From JACRIM01 sp038042195 (GTDB taxonomy: Bacteria > Planctomycetota > Phycisphaerae > UBA1845 > UTPLA1): a DNA stretch of 64,000 nt. A model generated the notes under the pieces. The model saw only the letters and a program-made list of their open reading frames with translations. It made no database searches and was not told the DNA's origin. Below, in pieces: positions 62,396-64,000 of this stretch. Every line of letters starts with the position of its first letter. The first letter of the stretch is position 1. The stretch is from contig JBBTET010000020.1 of the NCBI GenBank assembly GCA_038042195.1, positions 50,650-114,649 of the forward strand, read 5' to 3'. Both the position numbers and the translations under genes were made by a program.

Positions 62396-62815
62396 CTACG
62401 CTTCCCCAATCCACTTCACGCTCCCCGCATACACCCCGCCCGCCAGCGCATTCGCAAATCGTTCATCCCCCGTCATCAGCCGACAGCCTCGATCCAACGC
62501 CAGCGCCAAATACAAGCAGTCGTACACCGTTCGCCGCGTGCGCAGTGCAAGTTCCATCGCCGCCGGCAGGATCGGGGCCGACGACAGTATCACCAACGGC
62601 ATGCGTAAGAAATCTGCGAGTATGCCCGTTGCCTCGTCGTGTGAGAGTTCTCGCCGCCCCACGCGCTTCCATAGGACGCTGCCGAACTCCGGCAGGATCA
62701 AGTCCGGCGCATACAGCGCCGCCCGCCCTGAAAGCAGCTTGGCGCTCTGCGTCGAGTGGGCCTCAGGCAGAAACCACTTCGCAGCCACACTTGCATCGAC
62801 GACCCACTCTTTCAC
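62396..62815 (-). CDS. PIN-domain toxin (VapC/FitB-like)
   Basis: A 139-residue PIN-domain ribonuclease. The acidic metal-site residues are visible: Asp in VVDASVAAKW, Glu in LPEFGSVLWK, Asp in RTVYDCLYLALAL and Asp in LMTGDERFANAL. VapC-type toxins cut tRNA or rRNA and stop translation. It starts at GTG 62815, overlapping the antitoxin stop by four bases (GTGA), so the pair is coupled with antitoxin first. Confidence 0.93.
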   Translation of the reverse strand: MKEWVVDASVAAKWFLPEAHSTQSAKLLSGRAALYAPDLILPEFGSVLWKRVGRRELSHDEATGILADFLRMPLVILSSAPILPAAMELALRTRRTVYDCLYLALALDRGCRLMTGDERFANALAGGVYAGSVKWIGEA

Positions 62816-63042
62816 CGCCGCCGATCCTCGCGGACCAGCGCAGCGCTATCCGAGAAGCGCCGTCGGCCAAGCCCCTGCCGCCATCGCTTCGCCGCAGCCA
62901 TCGCCTCAGCCGCCGTGAACCCGGCCGCAGACTCCAGAATGGACTTGGCCTCGCTCTGCAAGGATCGCCCATTCCGCTTGGCCCGCGATTTAAGCCGCGT
63001 CAGCATCTTGGCGTCCACATCTCGCACCAGAATATCCGCCAT
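62812..63042 (-). CDS. FitA/VapB-like ribbon-helix-helix antitoxin
   Basis: A 76-residue antitoxin. The N-terminal ribbon-helix-helix reads MADILVRDVDAKMLTRLKSR, then AKRNGRSLQSEAKSILE, a very FitA-like pattern. The C-terminal half (AAEAMAAAKRWRQGL, then an Arg-rich end) should wrap around the PIN toxin. The complex normally represses its own promoter, and a palindrome is present there (63074-63086). GGAGA lies before ATG 63042. Confidence 0.93.
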   Translation of the reverse strand: MADILVRDVDAKMLTRLKSRAKRNGRSLQSEAKSILESAAGFTAAEAMAAAKRWRQGLGRRRFSDSAALVREDRRR

Positions 63043-63069
63043 GGGAAGGGTCTCCGATTCAACCGAACA

Positions 63070-63098
63070 ATGATAGCATTATGCTAGCACATTGGCAA
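63070..63098 (-). promoter_or_regulatory. Promoter and operator of the toxin-antitoxin operon
   Basis: On the reverse strand: TTGCCA (63098-63093), exactly 17 bases, TATCAT (63075-63070), each 5 of 6 to consensus. A 13-base palindrome TAGCATTATGCTA (63074-63086) lies in the spacer and touches the -10, the natural place for antitoxin binding. Confidence 0.75.
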
Positions 63099-63187
63099 GC
63101 CAGATTTGTTACAATACAACACGTCCACTACTCCGGGGCGATTCGGTGGAGCCGTGTTTTATTCAGTACGCGCATTATACTTCCGAA

Positions 63188-63877
63188 ATGCAGTCATCCG
63201 ACGCAGTAATCGTGCCCGCAACCTATGAAATCCTCAACGGATTGCCAGGCACCGGCCCCTACCCGGAACAGTTTTCCAGTGACGGTCGCGGAACGTTTCG
63301 CGAGGGCCTCGTCATCCGATTCCATCCTTCAAACGGAGAGCCTTGGGTCGGCAACTTCCAGTACGGCGATAGCGGGATGACAGGCGCACTCAAGCATCCT
63401 GACGGCAGAACTGTTATTGCCATCGCGCGTGGGACCGCGTATCACGTCGATCCGAACACACGGCAATTGATTAGAACCATCGGCTTTACTATCGGCAATG
63501 TGGTAGCGTCCTCCGCCAATCAGCTTGTTGTGTTGTCGGACTGCACGACGCTTTGGCTCGTGCATGCCGACGGCCGAATTCACGAATCCGAGCGGATCAG
63601 TTGGAATGATCCAATGGACCTTGGGATTGGCGAGCGACACGTGTTTGGCATTGCTTCCGATTTTGATTATGAGGAAGGTCTGCCATTCGCTGTTGACATT
63701 GAAACGGGAAAAGTGACCGGAGGCATCATGGATTTACCATTGGTCCGTTCAAGGAAGCACAAACATAGAGCAATGGATCGTCTCGCGCTCGTTTCGCTCA
63801 GATTCCGCTACGCGTTTCGCTTGCTCGTAGTCGTCGGATTGCTTTGTGCCCTGATATGGATGCTTGCCCGATTCTAA
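63188..63877 (+). CDS. Uncharacterised protein with C-terminal membrane helix
   Basis: A 229-residue protein. The main part (1 to about 185) is beta-rich and follows a pattern I have seen in uncharacterised bacterial proteins: VPATYEILNGLPGTGPYPEQ, FREGLVIRFHPSNGEPWVGN, then repeated strands like a small propeller (HPDGRTVIAIARGTAYHVDP, VLSDCTTLWLVHADGRIHES). A basic stretch and one membrane helix (LLVVVGLLCALIWMLARF) end it, an addition not expected in that family. ATG 63188 fits the family start; the frame is open from TTG 63092, but that lies in the divergent toxin-antitoxin promoter, and GTG 63146 is also possible. No function assigned. Confidence 0.65.
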   Translation: MQSSDAVIVPATYEILNGLPGTGPYPEQFSSDGRGTFREGLVIRFHPSNGEPWVGNFQYGDSGMTGALKHPDGRTVIAIARGTAYHVDPNTRQLIRTIGFTIGNVVASSANQLVVLSDCTTLWLVHADGRIHESERISWNDPMDLGIGERHVFGIASDFDYEEGLPFAVDIETGKVTGGIMDLPLVRSRKHKHRAMDRLALVSLRFRYAFRLLVVVGLLCALIWMLARF

Positions 63878-63964
63878 GATTGTTGAGTGTGTTGGCACTG
63901 TCACCCCCCTCATCCCGACAATTCACAAACCGCTTGACCTTATCCCCCTTCCCCAATTTTTCCC

Positions 63965-63993
63965 TTGCCAAATAAACTTTGAGATAGTATTAT
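63965..63993 (+). promoter_or_regulatory. Promoter at the right edge for a gene beyond the window
   Basis: TTGCCA (63965-63970), 17 bases, TATTAT (63988-63993) in an A+T-rich stretch. The element suits a plus-strand gene starting after 64000. Confidence 0.5.
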
Positions 63994-64000
63994 AAAATCC

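Noticed and set aside
63092..63187. TTG start of the last gene
   Set aside because: It overlaps the toxin-antitoxin promoter; the family-like N-terminus begins at ATG 63188.

Overview
The window is about 61% GC, densely coded and reads as the chromosome of a member of the Planctomycetota, probably a Phycisphaerae-like lineage. The pointers are prepilin-type proteins with the FTLIELLIVIAIIALLISILLPAL-type leader, dockerin-ended extracellular proteins, a giant secreted repeat protein with a choice-of-anchor-like domain and a Cys/TM/Arg tail, lipoproteins with clear lipoboxes, an LptE-like protein and a fused FTCD. This placement is inference from family content; no rRNA gene is present. I see no tRNA, CRISPR array, prophage or integrase.

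Layout. 1-13650 is mostly housekeeping: the 5' end of metK (minus strand), an LptE-like lipoprotein, ftsH, a GNAT acetyltransferase, two histidine-degradation genes (hutI and a fused ftcD), a REP-associated transposase flanked by two inverted REP hairpins, rarA, a TPM/LemA group, a membrane glycosyltransferase and a lipoprotein. 14078-21161 holds a giant secreted protein with ten Ig-like repeats, preceded by a possible 24-codon leader ORF, and a TPR lipoprotein whose signal peptide is written in an octanucleotide repeat. 21303-27621 carries an RNA methyltransferase, two overlapping SPFH proteins, a cytochrome c'-like lipoprotein and a cyclophilin.

27920-34233 is a manganese-type regulon. It has a four-gene ABC importer whose two permeases both end in a DtxR/MntR-like metal-sensing domain, a stand-alone MntR, an outer-membrane transporter and a 38-residue membrane microprotein. 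Two promoters share a TTGACA -35 box and a 16-bp operator, matching 13 of 16 bases, laid over the -10.

35384-54103 is an alpha-glucan utilisation regulon: GH31, a MalG-like permease, a MalE-MalF-type fusion, a multi-CBM GH13, a LacI regulator, a prepilin-like protein, a giant dockerin protein and a dockerin-tailed GH13 amylase. Four near-identical 14-bp operators (GTAAAACGTTTTAC type) tie it together. Extracellular amylase and surface proteins would break down polymer, the tethered binding-protein/permease would import oligosaccharide, and the GH13 and GH31 enzymes would finish it. No transport ATPase is encoded here, so a shared one elsewhere is implied.

54139-64000 returns to housekeeping: lepA, a second prepilin-like gene with a zinc-ribbon partner, panB, rpsO-pnp, two stacked terminators running into the start of a histidine kinase, a FitAB/VapBC module with a well-formed promoter and operator, and an uncharacterised membrane protein. 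The most promising items for follow-up are the permease-DtxR fusions with the microprotein, and the LacI alpha-glucan regulon with its transporter fusion.
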